NCBI GenBank assembly: GCA_002205965.3
Contig: NADL03000550.1
Span: forward strand, 310,001-374,000
Length of the DNA stretch: 64,000 nt
Direction of reading: 5' to 3'
From: Kappaphycus alvarezii
Taxonomy: Eukaryota; Rhodophyta; Florideophyceae; Gigartinales; Solieriaceae
Shown: in pieces, positions 28,087 to 37,196 of the stretch
Numbering within the stretch: the first letter of the stretch is position 1
How the letters are laid out: each line of letters opens with the position of its first letter
The notes under the pieces: model-generated
The model's input: only the letters and a program-made list of their open reading frames with translations
What the model was told of the DNA's origin: nothing
Database searches by the model: none
Translations under genes and position numbers: made by a program

Positions 28087-31000
28087 AGTCATTAGATCCT
28101 GCATCTGCGCCCCTCGAGGGTTTTCATCTGATCGAAGCGAGTGCCGGCACCGGCAAGACCTACAGCATTGAATTGCTCTATCTGCGTCTGATCTTGGAGG
28201 CCGATTTGTCTCCGGAAGAGATTTTAGTCGTCACGTATACCCGCGCGGCTAGCGCCGAGCTCAACGAGCGCATCCGCCGCCGCCTTACGACCGCGCTTGC
28301 CCACGTCGAGTCGGCCCCGAGCGATCCTCTGCTCGCGAAGATCTTGGCAAGGCACAACCCCGCTCACCTCCAACACCAGCTCAAGCACGCGCTATCGGGT
28401 TTGATCGCTCTACGATCACGACCATTCACGGTTTTGCTGCTGAGCTACTTCGAGAGCATGCGATCGACGTCGGCGAGGCCCTCTCATTCGAGATCACGAA
28501 CGACGTGCGCCCCTGGCTTCGCGATTTCGTCGCCGATTATTGGTCGAGGCGGTGGTATCGCGAGGACCCCGACGTCGCCGAACTTCTCGTCTCCAAGGTG
28601 AGCGCTCAACAATGCATGCGCTGGGCGGAGTTCTTCGAGCGTCATCGGGATGTGGTTATGGTCTCGGCAAAACCGGCCAGCGCCGGCCTACGCGATGCCC
28701 TCGATGGTTGGCGAAGCGCCCGCGAAAAAGCGCTAAGCTGCTTTGACGCCGAGCGGCTGCGCACGGCGTTGGCCTCGAAGGCTTTAAAGCGCGGTTCGTA
28801 TCACCCAGCAACAGTCGAGCGTTGGCTGGCCTGCGTCGAGCTCTCCAGGCCTTTTCCTGACCGAGATCTCCGGGAGGCGCTTTGCCGCCTGGCGTTCGAA
28901 AATCTCCGAGCCAAGAAGGGTCATGAGCCCCGAACGATGGTTTTTTCGATGCTGCCTCCCAGTGGCTTCGCGCCGATCGTGCTCTCGACACGGCGATCCA
29001 AGGCAGGGTGGCCGAGCTTCGTCGGATTTTGTCGACCAACTCCATGAAGAGCTTCCGAAGCGCCTCCGCCGCGCAGGCCAGCAGAGCTTCGACGGCATGC
29101 TTCGCCAGGTGCATGACGCCCTCAGTCGATCGCATGGAACTCGGCTTGGGGAGGATATCCGTCGACGATTTAAAGCGGCGCTGATCGACGAGTTCCAAGA
29201 CACAGATGCCCTACAATATCAGGTCTTCTACGAGATCTTCGGCAAACACTGTCTCATCGTCATCGGTGATCCCAAACAAGCGATCTACGCGTTTCGAGGT
29301 GCCGACGTTTTTGTCTACTTTCAGGCGGCGAAGGCCGCCGGTGTCAATCGCTATCAGCTGCCCACGAACTATCGCTCTGATCCGTCGTTGATACGCGCGG
29401 TTGAGACGGTTTTCACCACGGTTCCGCTGCCCTTTGTCTTTGACGATCTTCGGTTTCGCCCGGTGTCAGCCGCGCCGGACGCACGCGATGAAGTACGTGA
29501 CGATCCCCTCGGCACTGCCGCGATGCATATTGTGAATGACGATAGCGACAGCCCACTCGGGAGCAAGAGCGCGGCGGCACACGCCTCGGAGTGCGCCGCG
29601 AGGCTCATCGCGCAGACCTTGAACAGTTCGATGAAGGTGGGCGATCGGCCGGTCGAGTCGTCGGATTTCGCAGTGCTGCTTCGCACCAATGCCCAGGCTA
29701 TCGCGGTGCAGCAGAAGCTGAGAGATCGTGGGATTCCAAGCGCTTTTCGGGGTGTTCGAAGCGTATTCGAGAGCCAAACCGCCGAGGATCTGCAGACGGT
29801 GCTCGCTGCGCTGGTGGAGCCTTCCCACCAGAGCGCCTTGCGGGCCGCGCTCCTGACGTCTTTGCTTGCGGTTTCCGCTGACGACCTTCTCAGTGAGAAT
29901 ACCGTGTTGCTGGCCGAGACCCAGCGCTTTGTCGGTTTTCGGGCAACGTGGCACGAGCACGGGATCGCTGCGGCAATGCTCGAGCTTGCCGGTGACTTTG
30001 GGCTCGAAAGTCGATTGCTGGCCGAGACCGGCGGCGAGCGAGTGTTGACCGATTTCAACCACCTGAGCGAATTGCTCCACCGCGCCGAGCATGAAGGGAG
30101 CCTCGGGCCTGCGCGCTTGGCGGATTGGCTGCGCGCCCGGCGCAGCGATCCCGACAGGGGCGATGCTCATGCTGAGCTTCGTCTCGAGACCGATAGGGCG
30201 GCCGTGCAGCTGATGACGATCCACACGGCGAAAGGCTTGGAGTTTCCGTTGGTGGTTTGCCCTGAGCTTTGGTGCTCTGCGCGTGCTTCAAGACACGGCG
30301 AGCTCGCGTTATTCCATCTCGACGGCTTGCCGACGGTCGACCTTCAGGATCCTCGCGACTCCGGCAATGAATCGCAGCACCATCAAGAAGCGCTGAGCGA
30401 GAGCCGTCGATTGCTCTACGTCGCGTTGACCCGAGCGAAGCATCGCCTCTACCTGGTGTGGGGCCCTATCGCGGCGTCGAACAATCAGCCTTGGGTTCTC
30501 TGCTGACTTCGGACCATGGTCTGGACGACCTCGTGGCGCGCTCCGGCGGTACCATCGACCTCGTTCCAGCGGACACTTTGGCAGACACGCGCCTTCAGGC
30601 CGTTCAAATCCCGCGGCACCCGGCCACTCGCCGACGCTTCTCGGGGCCTATTCGCGTTGCTCGGCGTTCGAGTAGTTATTCGAGTTGGGTGGAGTCAACG
30701 AAGCTCCTCCCGCCTGCCGGCTTGAGCGCTGTAGCGCACGCGAACCACCCGCGAGCTCTCCCTGAAAGCGCGGGTTATTTGACGGGTTTCTCAGCGTCGG
30801 CAACCACCGGGCTGATGGTGCACACCTTCTTGGAGGCGCTCGACTTTTCGAATCTGCCAGATGCTCAAGGTTTGGACGATCTCGCTGTCAGTGTGCTTCG
30901 GCGCTTCGGAGGGAGTCTTGGGGCCAGTGGGGACCTCACGACATTGGCGCGACGCCTTGCCGATCTCGCCCTTCCTGTCGGCGACGAACGTCATCCACTC

Positions 31001-31545
31001 AGCAGTGCTTCGGCGTCAGCAACCGAGGTTGATTTTACGCTTCGCCTCAACTTCCGGGCCGCGTGGCGCCAAAATCTCACCCGTGCCTTGCATGAGAGCG
31101 GCGGGATCTACGCGGCTTACGCGCCGCGTTTTCTCGAATCCACCAAAACCGTGCTCCGGGGTGTGCTGCGAGGCTCGATCGATTGGTGTGGCGAACTCGG
31201 TGGAAGCACATTGCTGATCGACTATAAAACCAACACCCTTCAAAGCTACGATGTCGACAATGTTACAAGTGTGATGGTCGATGAACACTACGTTCTCCAG
31301 GGGTTGCTTTATGCCACTGCTTGGCGGCACCATATGCAGCGTTGGTCGAAAGGCGTCACTGACCGGGTGGGTTTAGGTCAGCGAGACATGGCGTCAACCG
31401 CGCGACGAGATCTCACATTTGCCGGGGCTTTTTACCTCTTTGTGCGGGGTCTCGACGAGCCGGCTCCGTTGTCCATCTCAATCCTCCAAGCCGCTTGCTC
31501 GATGCCTTTGAGACTCACCTTCTCGGCAGCGATGATGAAAACTGA
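28083..31545 (+). CDS. recB: Exodeoxyribonuclease V beta subunit RecB, at least five frameshifts
   Basis: 3'-5' helicase and nuclease subunit, ~1,150 residues. Helicase motifs: IEASAGTGKTYSIELL, VVTYTRAASAEL, LIDEFQDTD, GDPKQAIYAFRGAD, TIHTAKGLEFPLVV and YVALTRAKHRLYLVW. The C-terminal nuclease carries GSIDW and LLIDYKTN, matching the catalytic Asp-Asp-Lys of RecB. Breaks lie near 28397 (GGG; repair restores STITTIHGFAAELLREH), 28945, 29010, 30461 (GGGG) and 31470. The last break hides the true TGA at 31543-31545, which makes RecB appear fused to RecD. I read all breaks as sequencing indels. The start is a GTG overlapping the recC stop. Confidence 0.88.
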
Positions 31546-33277
31546 ATTACCACTCGACCACGGGTTGACCGAGGCTGATCTTCGGTTCGCAGAGGCGTTG
31601 CGACGCACGGTGCCTTGCGCTTCTTTCGGGACCTCCATCTTGGCTGCCGCGGTGGCCAGGAGCGTTCGCCAGGGTCATAGTTGCTTCGAGCTCGAGCACG
31701 CGCCGGGCGCGTTACGCCCGTTGCTCGAGGACGCACGAGCTAAGCCCGATGGGCAGCTCCTGGGGGACGGTCGAAGTCGAACACCGCTGGTGGTCGATGC
31801 CGATGGCCGGGTGTATCTGCATCGGCTCTTCAGCATCGAGCGTGTTATCGCCGCGGAGCTTTACCGGCGAGCGACAATGAAAGGCCGTGAGGTGTCGCGA
31901 GCAGCGGTGAAGCTCATCACGCGGTTGATTCCTGAGGATGCTGTCGAGACGCGTTTGGCGGCGTTCCGCGCTCAGGAATCTTCCCTCGTGGTGATCACGG
32001 GAGGGCCGGGAACCGGGAAAACCACCGCGGTCTTGCGATTGCTTGCGATCGAGATCGCGTTGGCGGACCTTGAGGCTCGACCAGCGCCTTGCGTTGAGCT
32101 TCTGGCGCCGACCGGGAAAGCCGCAGCGCGTTTGCTTGAGGTGCTTCGAGTCGCTCATCAACACCCAGAGCTGGATGGGGCGATTGCCGCAGCGCTTCCA
32201 CGCCAAGCGCAGACGATCCACCGCGCTTTAGGGCTGCGTTCTGACGGCAGCGCGAGTTTTCATCGGCGCCGACCCTGGTTGGCCGATTTCATCGTGGTCG
32301 ATGAGATGTCGATGGTTGATCTCGAGCTCTTGGGAGCTCTTCTGAATGCGGCCAGACCTGATGCTCGGTTGATTCTACTGGGCGATGCGGATCAACTGGC
32401 GAGTGTCGAGGCGGGCAGCGTGCTCGCGGATCTCGCTGTCGGACGCCACCGTTTTACTTCGGATCTGGCCCGTCGGGTTCAAGCGCACGGTTTGGAGCCA
32501 CCGCCAACGAGTTCTCAGTCGAGTGTTCTCGACGATTGCGTGATCGAGCTGGTTCACTCCCATCGCTACGAGGACAAGAGCGGTCTCGGCCAGTTGGCAC
32601 GAGCGATCCGACGCGGATGTCACGATGAGATCCGAGCGCTTTTTCGGTCGAGACCGACCGACATCGTGCTGCACAACGTCAAACGTGCTGCGCTGGTGGA
32701 CGACGTTGTGGCGGCTTTCCGGCGGGTGCGAGCGGTGAAGAGTCCTGTTGAACGGCATCGTGTGCTGAGTCGATTTCAGCTTCTGAGTGCGGAACGATCC
32801 GGGTCTCGTGGCGTAGTAGCGGTGAACGCCGAGGTTCGCCGTTGTCTTGGCAACGTCCAGGCTTTCTTTGATGGCTTGCCGATCATGGTGCGACGCAATG
32901 ACCGTCGGATGTCGCTTTTTAACGGAGATCTCGGTATTGCAGACGATGGGGATCCTGCCCACGTCTGGTTTACGCACCCAGAGCTCGGGGTTCGCCGGGT
33001 AGCAAGCTTGTTGTTACCCACCCACGACGATGCTTTCGCCATCACCGTGCACCAGGCCCAGGGCTCGGAGTTCGATCACGTTGCCGCGCTGCTCGCCCCA
33101 GCAGACTCGACACTCGCGTATCGCCAAGTGGTCTTTACTGCGGTGACGCGGGCTCGCAGCAAGCTGACTCTCTTTGGTCGCTTGGATGATCTATTGGCGG
33201 CTGTGGCCCGTCCGATGGTCAGATCGTCGGGGCTCATTGCTAGGTTTCACGATGAAGTCACTTCGCGGGCGAAGTAG
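31532..33277 (+). CDS. recD: Exodeoxyribonuclease V alpha subunit RecD
   Basis: 5'-3' helicase subunit of RecBCD, ~581 residues, normal length and in one frame. Motifs: Walker A VVITGGPGTGKTTAVL, LLAPTGKAAARL, Walker B FIVVDEMSMVDLELL, LLGDADQLASVEAGSVL, AITVHQAQGSEFD and VFTAVTRARSKLTLFG. The ATG lies inside the end of recB in another frame (14-base overlap), giving a translationally coupled recC-recB-recD cluster. Unlike E. coli, no ptrA gene separates recC from recB. The 3' end overlaps the convergent aspartoacylase-family gene by 31 bases. Confidence 0.93.
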   Translation: MMKTELPLDHGLTEADLRFAEALRRTVPCASFGTSILAAAVARSVRQGHSCFELEHAPGALRPLLEDARAKPDGQLLGDGRSRTPLVVDADGRVYLHRLFSIERVIAAELYRRATMKGREVSRAAVKLITRLIPEDAVETRLAAFRAQESSLVVITGGPGTGKTTAVLRLLAIEIALADLEARPAPCVELLAPTGKAAARLLEVLRVAHQHPELDGAIAAALPRQAQTIHRALGLRSDGSASFHRRRPWLADFIVVDEMSMVDLELLGALLNAARPDARLILLGDADQLASVEAGSVLADLAVGRHRFTSDLARRVQAHGLEPPPTSSQSSVLDDCVIELVHSHRYEDKSGLGQLARAIRRGCHDEIRALFRSRPTDIVLHNVKRAALVDDVVAAFRRVRAVKSPVERHRVLSRFQLLSAERSGSRGVVAVNAEVRRCLGNVQAFFDGLPIMVRRNDRRMSLFNGDLGIADDGDPAHVWFTHPELGVRRVASLLLPTHDDAFAITVHQAQGSEFDHVAALLAPADSTLAYRQVVFTAVTRARSKLTLFGRLDDLLAAVARPMVRSSGLIARFHDEVTSRAK

Positions 33278-34110
33278 AGCAGATCGTCGCCAGCATCGAC
33301 CGTATCGTTCGGCATAATCGCGACCGAGTTCTCCGGCACGCGGACCCCGTACCCGAGGTCCTCGCCGGCGGGGAGGGGCGTAAATCCTGTCAGTGGCCGT
33401 GGGAAACGGTAGTCGGGGTGAGGTTTGCGTGCAAAGTCAAAGACTTCGTAGTGCTGAGCAGCGCCGTGGGGTGCCGCGGGATTGTCAACGAGTTTCCAGT
33501 AGCCAAGAAATCTCCGCGCGTAGTGGTAGGCTCGCTCAGCTGCTTCAGGGTCGTGATGCTGTCCGCATTCGATGACCAAGGCGAAACGCTCCCGTCTCGC
33601 GAGTGCTCCAATGAGTGCTCGTCGACCCGGGAGCTCCGAGCGATGCCAGCCCGTGACCACCCGTTCTAAGCCAAGATCTGCTGTGAGCCCCGCAGCCTCA
33701 GGTCCTGCCAAGATCGCAAAGGGTGGCCCGGGAAAGCCGGTAGAGTGCAGGTCGAGCAGCGCATGCCAACGTCCGAGCTCCGAGCGGAGTTCGATAGCGC
33801 GATGGTGTTCGTAAACCCACGCCCTCTCGGGGGTATCGTCGACAAAGGCAAAGTCGAAGAGGCGATTGAGATCACAGCCACCTGGGGTATGTCGGCGCCC
33901 GGATAGCGTCGCCTCGGGATTGCCGTGAATCAGAACCAAGGTCCCTGAATTCAGAGTCAATGAGCCGTCACGGAGCTCACGGCTCAAACGACGCACAGCT
34001 TCGAGGCCACAGGGCTCGTTGCCGTGCACGGCACCGCTGATCGCGATCGTTGGTCCATCGACGTCGGAAGCGAATTTTTGTAAACCGTTCGGTTTGCGGC
34101 GCGGGCGCAT
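33247..34110 (-). CDS. Succinylglutamate desuccinylase/aspartoacylase-family hydrolase
   Basis: Zinc-dependent amidohydrolase of the M14-like AstE/AspA family, 287 residues. The zinc ligands are visible as His and Glu in ISGAVHGNEPCG (~residue 28) and His in HALLDLHSTG (~residue 120). NPEATLSGRRHTPGGCDLNR contains the conserved Asn-Arg pair, and a Glu lies in FALVIECGQHHDP. The C-terminal beta domain is present (FTPLPAGEDLGYGVRVPENS). The substrate is probably an N-acyl amino acid; there are no arginine-succinyltransferase genes nearby, so an astE role is not supported. Confidence 0.82.
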   Translation of the reverse strand: MRPRRKPNGLQKFASDVDGPTIAISGAVHGNEPCGLEAVRRLSRELRDGSLTLNSGTLVLIHGNPEATLSGRRHTPGGCDLNRLFDFAFVDDTPERAWVYEHHRAIELRSELGRWHALLDLHSTGFPGPPFAILAGPEAAGLTADLGLERVVTGWHRSELPGRRALIGALARRERFALVIECGQHHDPEAAERAYHYARRFLGYWKLVDNPAAPHGAAQHYEVFDFARKPHPDYRFPRPLTGFTPLPAGEDLGYGVRVPENSVAIMPNDTVDAGDDLLYFAREVTSS

Positions 34111-34252
34111 CGGCTATTGGGGTTAGCGGTCTTGGGCACTCGGAACAAGAGCGCGACAGGGCTATAGCGCAGTCGTCCACTGCTGCGCGGGCCTCGTACG
34201 GTTGACCCGTGGTTTTTTGCTTCCTCGACCCCTGAACATTCAGGAGGATCCT

Positions 34253-35938
34253 ATGGACTCTCAGATCGTGTTTATCGCGCTCGAATGCACCGGACTTCTC
34301 GGTGCTTTCGCGCTCGTGGACCACGCTTTTCGTCGTGAAATGTGGTCCCGTATTGCGTCCAAGCTCGGCGCTTCGAAGCGAGCCGCAACGCTCGTGCTCG
34401 CCGCTTTGCTTGTAGGGTTGTCGGTGTTCTGGCGTTGGCCGTCCGAGCCTCAAGATGCGTCGTTTGTCGCTCTATTCGCTTCGATCCACGCAACGATGAT
34501 GGCGTGGAAATCCGGAACTGACGATATCGATATCGCTCGTGGGAAATCCTGGTGGCTCGAACGGATGCTTCTGCTGGTGTGCGCGATCGGTGCTTGGTGG
34601 TCCCCGGCATTTGTTCCGCTCCAGCTTCAGCTGATCACGTGGCCATTCACAGGCTGGAAGCATCACGGGAGTCTCCCCCTACGTGCGCTCCAACTCGCGT
34701 TTTGCTGGGCACTGGCCCACGCTGTGTCGGCTGAGTTGGGTTATGCGCTCGGACCGGCGCCGCTCATTGTCTGCCTCGGGATGATGCTGGGTTCGCACTA
34801 TGTGATCACCGCCATCGCCAAAGGTGTACTCGGCGAGCGTTGGTACGATTGGATGCTCAGCAATCGTCTGCATTATGTCGCGGCATCGTCGTATCGCTGG
34901 GGTTGGGCACGTTTCGTTCCCGAATCGCGGTGGCGCCGAGTGCTCGCGATTCAGAGCGTTATGAATCGTCCACTCCAGATCGGAGCATGGGCGGTTGAAG
35001 CGGCTTCTCCGCTGTTGCTGCTGCATCCCGGTTTCGCCGTCGGCCTCTGCATTGTCATAGCGGCGTTTCACCTGACGGTGTTGATTTCAACTGGGATCTT
35101 TTTTTGGGAATGGATGGTGACCAATTTCCTTTTCGCCGGGCTGGTTTGGAACCTGAGCCCCGATACTCTGAGCGCTGCTTTCGGCCTGGCGCCATGGTTA
35201 TTGAGTGTCGTCTTGATGGTGACCTTCCCACTGCGGGGTAAGCTTTGGGAGCTAAAACCACTCGGTTGGTGGGATACCCCGCTGACGCAGCGAGTTCAGT
35301 GGCGGATCATCGGTGAGAGCGGCAAGGTGTACGATCTGCACAATAACTTCATGTGTCCTCACGAGCGCAACTATGGGCGCGTGCATGGCTGCTTCATGAT
35401 CAACAAACCGGTTTTTACGTATCACCTCGGCGAGGTGTGGATGCACGAACTTCGCGATGCGATATGGCGGTTGCGAGACCATCCCGATGAGCTCGAAGCG
35501 ATCCGAGAGAAATGGGGAGTCACTGTCTTCGAGGCTGAGCAAAGCGAGCAGCATGCCCGCTATTTGAAGTGTTTTTTCCAACGACTTAATCGTGGAGCGC
35601 GTAAACATGTCTTTCCATCATGGTTGCGCTGGGCGAAGGCTCCTGGGGGGCAATTCTTCTATTGGGGCGATCGTCCGAGTTTTTACGGGCAAGAGCGCGC
35701 TCGTGCCGTTGAGATTTGGTTCGTAGAGGAGTGGTGGGATGGCGAAGTCTATCACCACTTTGACGAGTGCATGTTGCGTCGCATTGACGTTGAAGATGGC
35801 ACCGAAGAAGCTTGCGAAGACGTGGACGAGAAGGTCGTGGACGCCATGGTACTCCAGCGAGCCAATGGACGTTTAGTGGTGGTTCCTGAATGGCTGGTGG
35901 AGCAAGCCCGAGAGCTCTATGATCCGAGGAGCGCTTAA
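34253..35938 (+). CDS. Polytopic membrane protein, possibly HTTM/VKGC-like
   Basis: A 561-residue protein: about 350 residues with roughly 8-10 hydrophobic segments, followed by a ~200-residue soluble domain rich in Trp, His and acidic residues (for example MCPHERNYGRVHGCF and EEWWDGEVYHHFDECMLRR). The segment around MNRPLQIGAWAVEAASP ... FFWEWMVTNFLF recalls the HTTM (vitamin K carboxylase-like) fold, but I could not confirm this. A strong ribosome-binding site AGGAGG lies six bases before the ATG and decides the start over an upstream in-frame codon. No clear operon partner. Confidence 0.5.
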   Translation: MDSQIVFIALECTGLLGAFALVDHAFRREMWSRIASKLGASKRAATLVLAALLVGLSVFWRWPSEPQDASFVALFASIHATMMAWKSGTDDIDIARGKSWWLERMLLLVCAIGAWWSPAFVPLQLQLITWPFTGWKHHGSLPLRALQLAFCWALAHAVSAELGYALGPAPLIVCLGMMLGSHYVITAIAKGVLGERWYDWMLSNRLHYVAASSYRWGWARFVPESRWRRVLAIQSVMNRPLQIGAWAVEAASPLLLLHPGFAVGLCIVIAAFHLTVLISTGIFFWEWMVTNFLFAGLVWNLSPDTLSAAFGLAPWLLSVVLMVTFPLRGKLWELKPLGWWDTPLTQRVQWRIIGESGKVYDLHNNFMCPHERNYGRVHGCFMINKPVFTYHLGEVWMHELRDAIWRLRDHPDELEAIREKWGVTVFEAEQSEQHARYLKCFFQRLNRGARKHVFPSWLRWAKAPGGQFFYWGDRPSFYGQERARAVEIWFVEEWWDGEVYHHFDECMLRRIDVEDGTEEACEDVDEKVVDAMVLQRANGRLVVVPEWLVEQARELYDPRSA

Positions 35939-36003
35939 CGAGGCGAGGGGTTGAAAAGGCGGGTAGATGACTCGGAGCGAGGCGAAGGACGCAAAAGCTG
36001 CGG

Positions 36004-36024
36004 GCTACGCATCGATTGCGTAGC
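36004..36024. terminator. Hairpin between membrane-protein gene and pilin cluster
   Basis: A perfect 8-bp stem (GCTACGCA/TGCGTAGC) with a 5-base loop lies 66 bases after the stop of the preceding gene. There is no T-tract, so it may be a Rho-independent-like pause, an mRNA-stability element or an operator. The remainder of the 234-base gap holds the sigma-54-like promoter listed next. Confidence 0.35.
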
Positions 36025-36114
36025 GCTTCGCCGGTATCGTCGCGAGATTTGGAGTTCATCCCCGGGTCTGGGCCGGTCGTACATCTCATCGGCGGCGGGC
36101 GAATCATTGTTGCG

Positions 36115-36130
36115 TGGCTTTAAATTTGCA
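36115..36130 (+). promoter_or_regulatory. Putative sigma-54 (RpoN) promoter of the minor-pilin cluster
   Basis: TGGC-N7-TTGCA matches the -24/-12 consensus with the invariant GG and GC twelve bases apart. It lies 42 bases upstream of the pilV ATG. Type IV pilin genes are RpoN-dependent in several Gram-negatives, which makes this biologically sensible. I did not find a similar element in the gap before the second pilY1. Confidence 0.45.
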
Positions 36131-36172
36131 TCACAATGGATTCAGGATGGGTATGCGCAGGAATGCCGACCG

Positions 36173-36636
36173 ATGAGAGCGCGCAACTCCGAGCGCTGCG
36201 CCGAACGTGGCGTCACTCTCCTAGAACTCATGGTGACCATGGGTATTGTTGCGGTGGGGATCCTCGTTTGACGAGCATGAACTTCCATTCGGCTCGGGCG
36301 GTCCAAGATGCCGCCGAAATCGCATTGGCGGGCAATTTGGCGTCGGCCACCCTCGACGAGATCCAGATTCAAGATTACGACCTGATGACGGCTGGAGGTG
36401 TCTCGGGTTTTCCGTTGTTCTTCGACAAGTACGGTCGCATCGCGATTGTGGACACTGAACGTTATTTCCGAGTTGATGCCGAAGTGGAGAGTGTTGTGAG
36501 CAGCGAGGGATACAAGGACGTCTTGGTGGTCGTCTCATGGAATGACGGGCAACCGGGTCGCTTACCGACCGGCGGCGATGACGGGCATACGGTGAGAATA
36601 CGCGGACGCTTGCGACCGTTGGCTGTAGGTCTATGA
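36173..36636 (+). CDS. pilV: Type IV minor pilin, PilV-like, one frameshift
   Basis: Prepilin with a class III leader: RGVTLLELMVTMGIVAVGIL has the Gly|Val cleavage site and the Glu at +5 required for pilin assembly. The frame changes at the TTT of 36267-36269. The mature part continues LTSMNFHSARAVQDAAEIALAG..., typical of PilV/GspI-like minor pilins. About 154 residues. The ATG gives MRARNSERCAERG. Its stop overlaps the pilX ATG. It is probably part of the priming complex at the pilus tip. Confidence 0.75.
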
Positions 36637-37196
36637 CGCGCTGTGGTTGTAATCGAGCTGAAGAGCGCGGTTTCGCTTTGCTGATGGGTCTCACTGTCTT
36701 GGTGGTGCTTACGATCTTGGGGCTATCAGTGATGAGTTCCGTGGGCGACGATCTTTCGGTGGTTCGCAATACCCGTGAGTCTCAGAGTGCGCTTGCTATC
36801 GCTGAGGCGGGTATCGCCTGGGGACTCAATGAGTTGAACGAAGGGCCGTACCGCCTGGAAGACACCAAGCAGTATGATCCTCTCCTGCAGGATGTGAGCA
36901 ACGCGTATGTGGATATTGCTGACACCGAAGATATCATTTGCCGCGGTCTATCGGACGGTCAATGTCTGTCTTGGCACGAGATGGAAAGTGGTATGAATCC
37001 GCGAAATTTTGGAGGCGGACCTGATGTGCCCGTCAGTACTGCTGGTCAGTTTCGTGTAGCTTTCGGAGACGATGAAGACGGTGACGACGACTACACGACC
37101 GATCAAAACAAGACTATCTTGCTCCGTTCCTTGGGTACCGATGGGCGTGGTTCGCAGAGGATGATCGAGGTAGCGATAAGCGCGGGAGGGCCGTGA
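36633..37196 (+). CDS. pilX: Type IV pilus assembly protein PilX-like
   Basis: A 187-residue minor pilin with the PilX N-terminal domain: ERGFALLMGLTVLVVLTILGLSVMSS is the cleavable/hydrophobic helix, followed by VRNTRESQSALAIAEAGIAWGLNEL. The globular part is acidic and has two Cys (IICRGLSDGQCLSW). ATGA overlaps join it to pilV upstream and pilY1 downstream, showing strong coupling. PilW, usually between PilV and PilX, is absent. Confidence 0.85.
   Translation: MTRCGCNRAEERGFALLMGLTVLVVLTILGLSVMSSVGDDLSVVRNTRESQSALAIAEAGIAWGLNELNEGPYRLEDTKQYDPLLQDVSNAYVDIADTEDIICRGLSDGQCLSWHEMESGMNPRNFGGGPDVPVSTAGQFRVAFGDDEDGDDDYTTDQNKTILLRSLGTDGRGSQRMIEVAISAGGP

Noticed and set aside
30458..31545. Apparent RecB-RecD fusion
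   Set aside because: The other frame contains the natural RecB ending and a TGA at 31543-31545; the fusion is produced by an indel near 31470.
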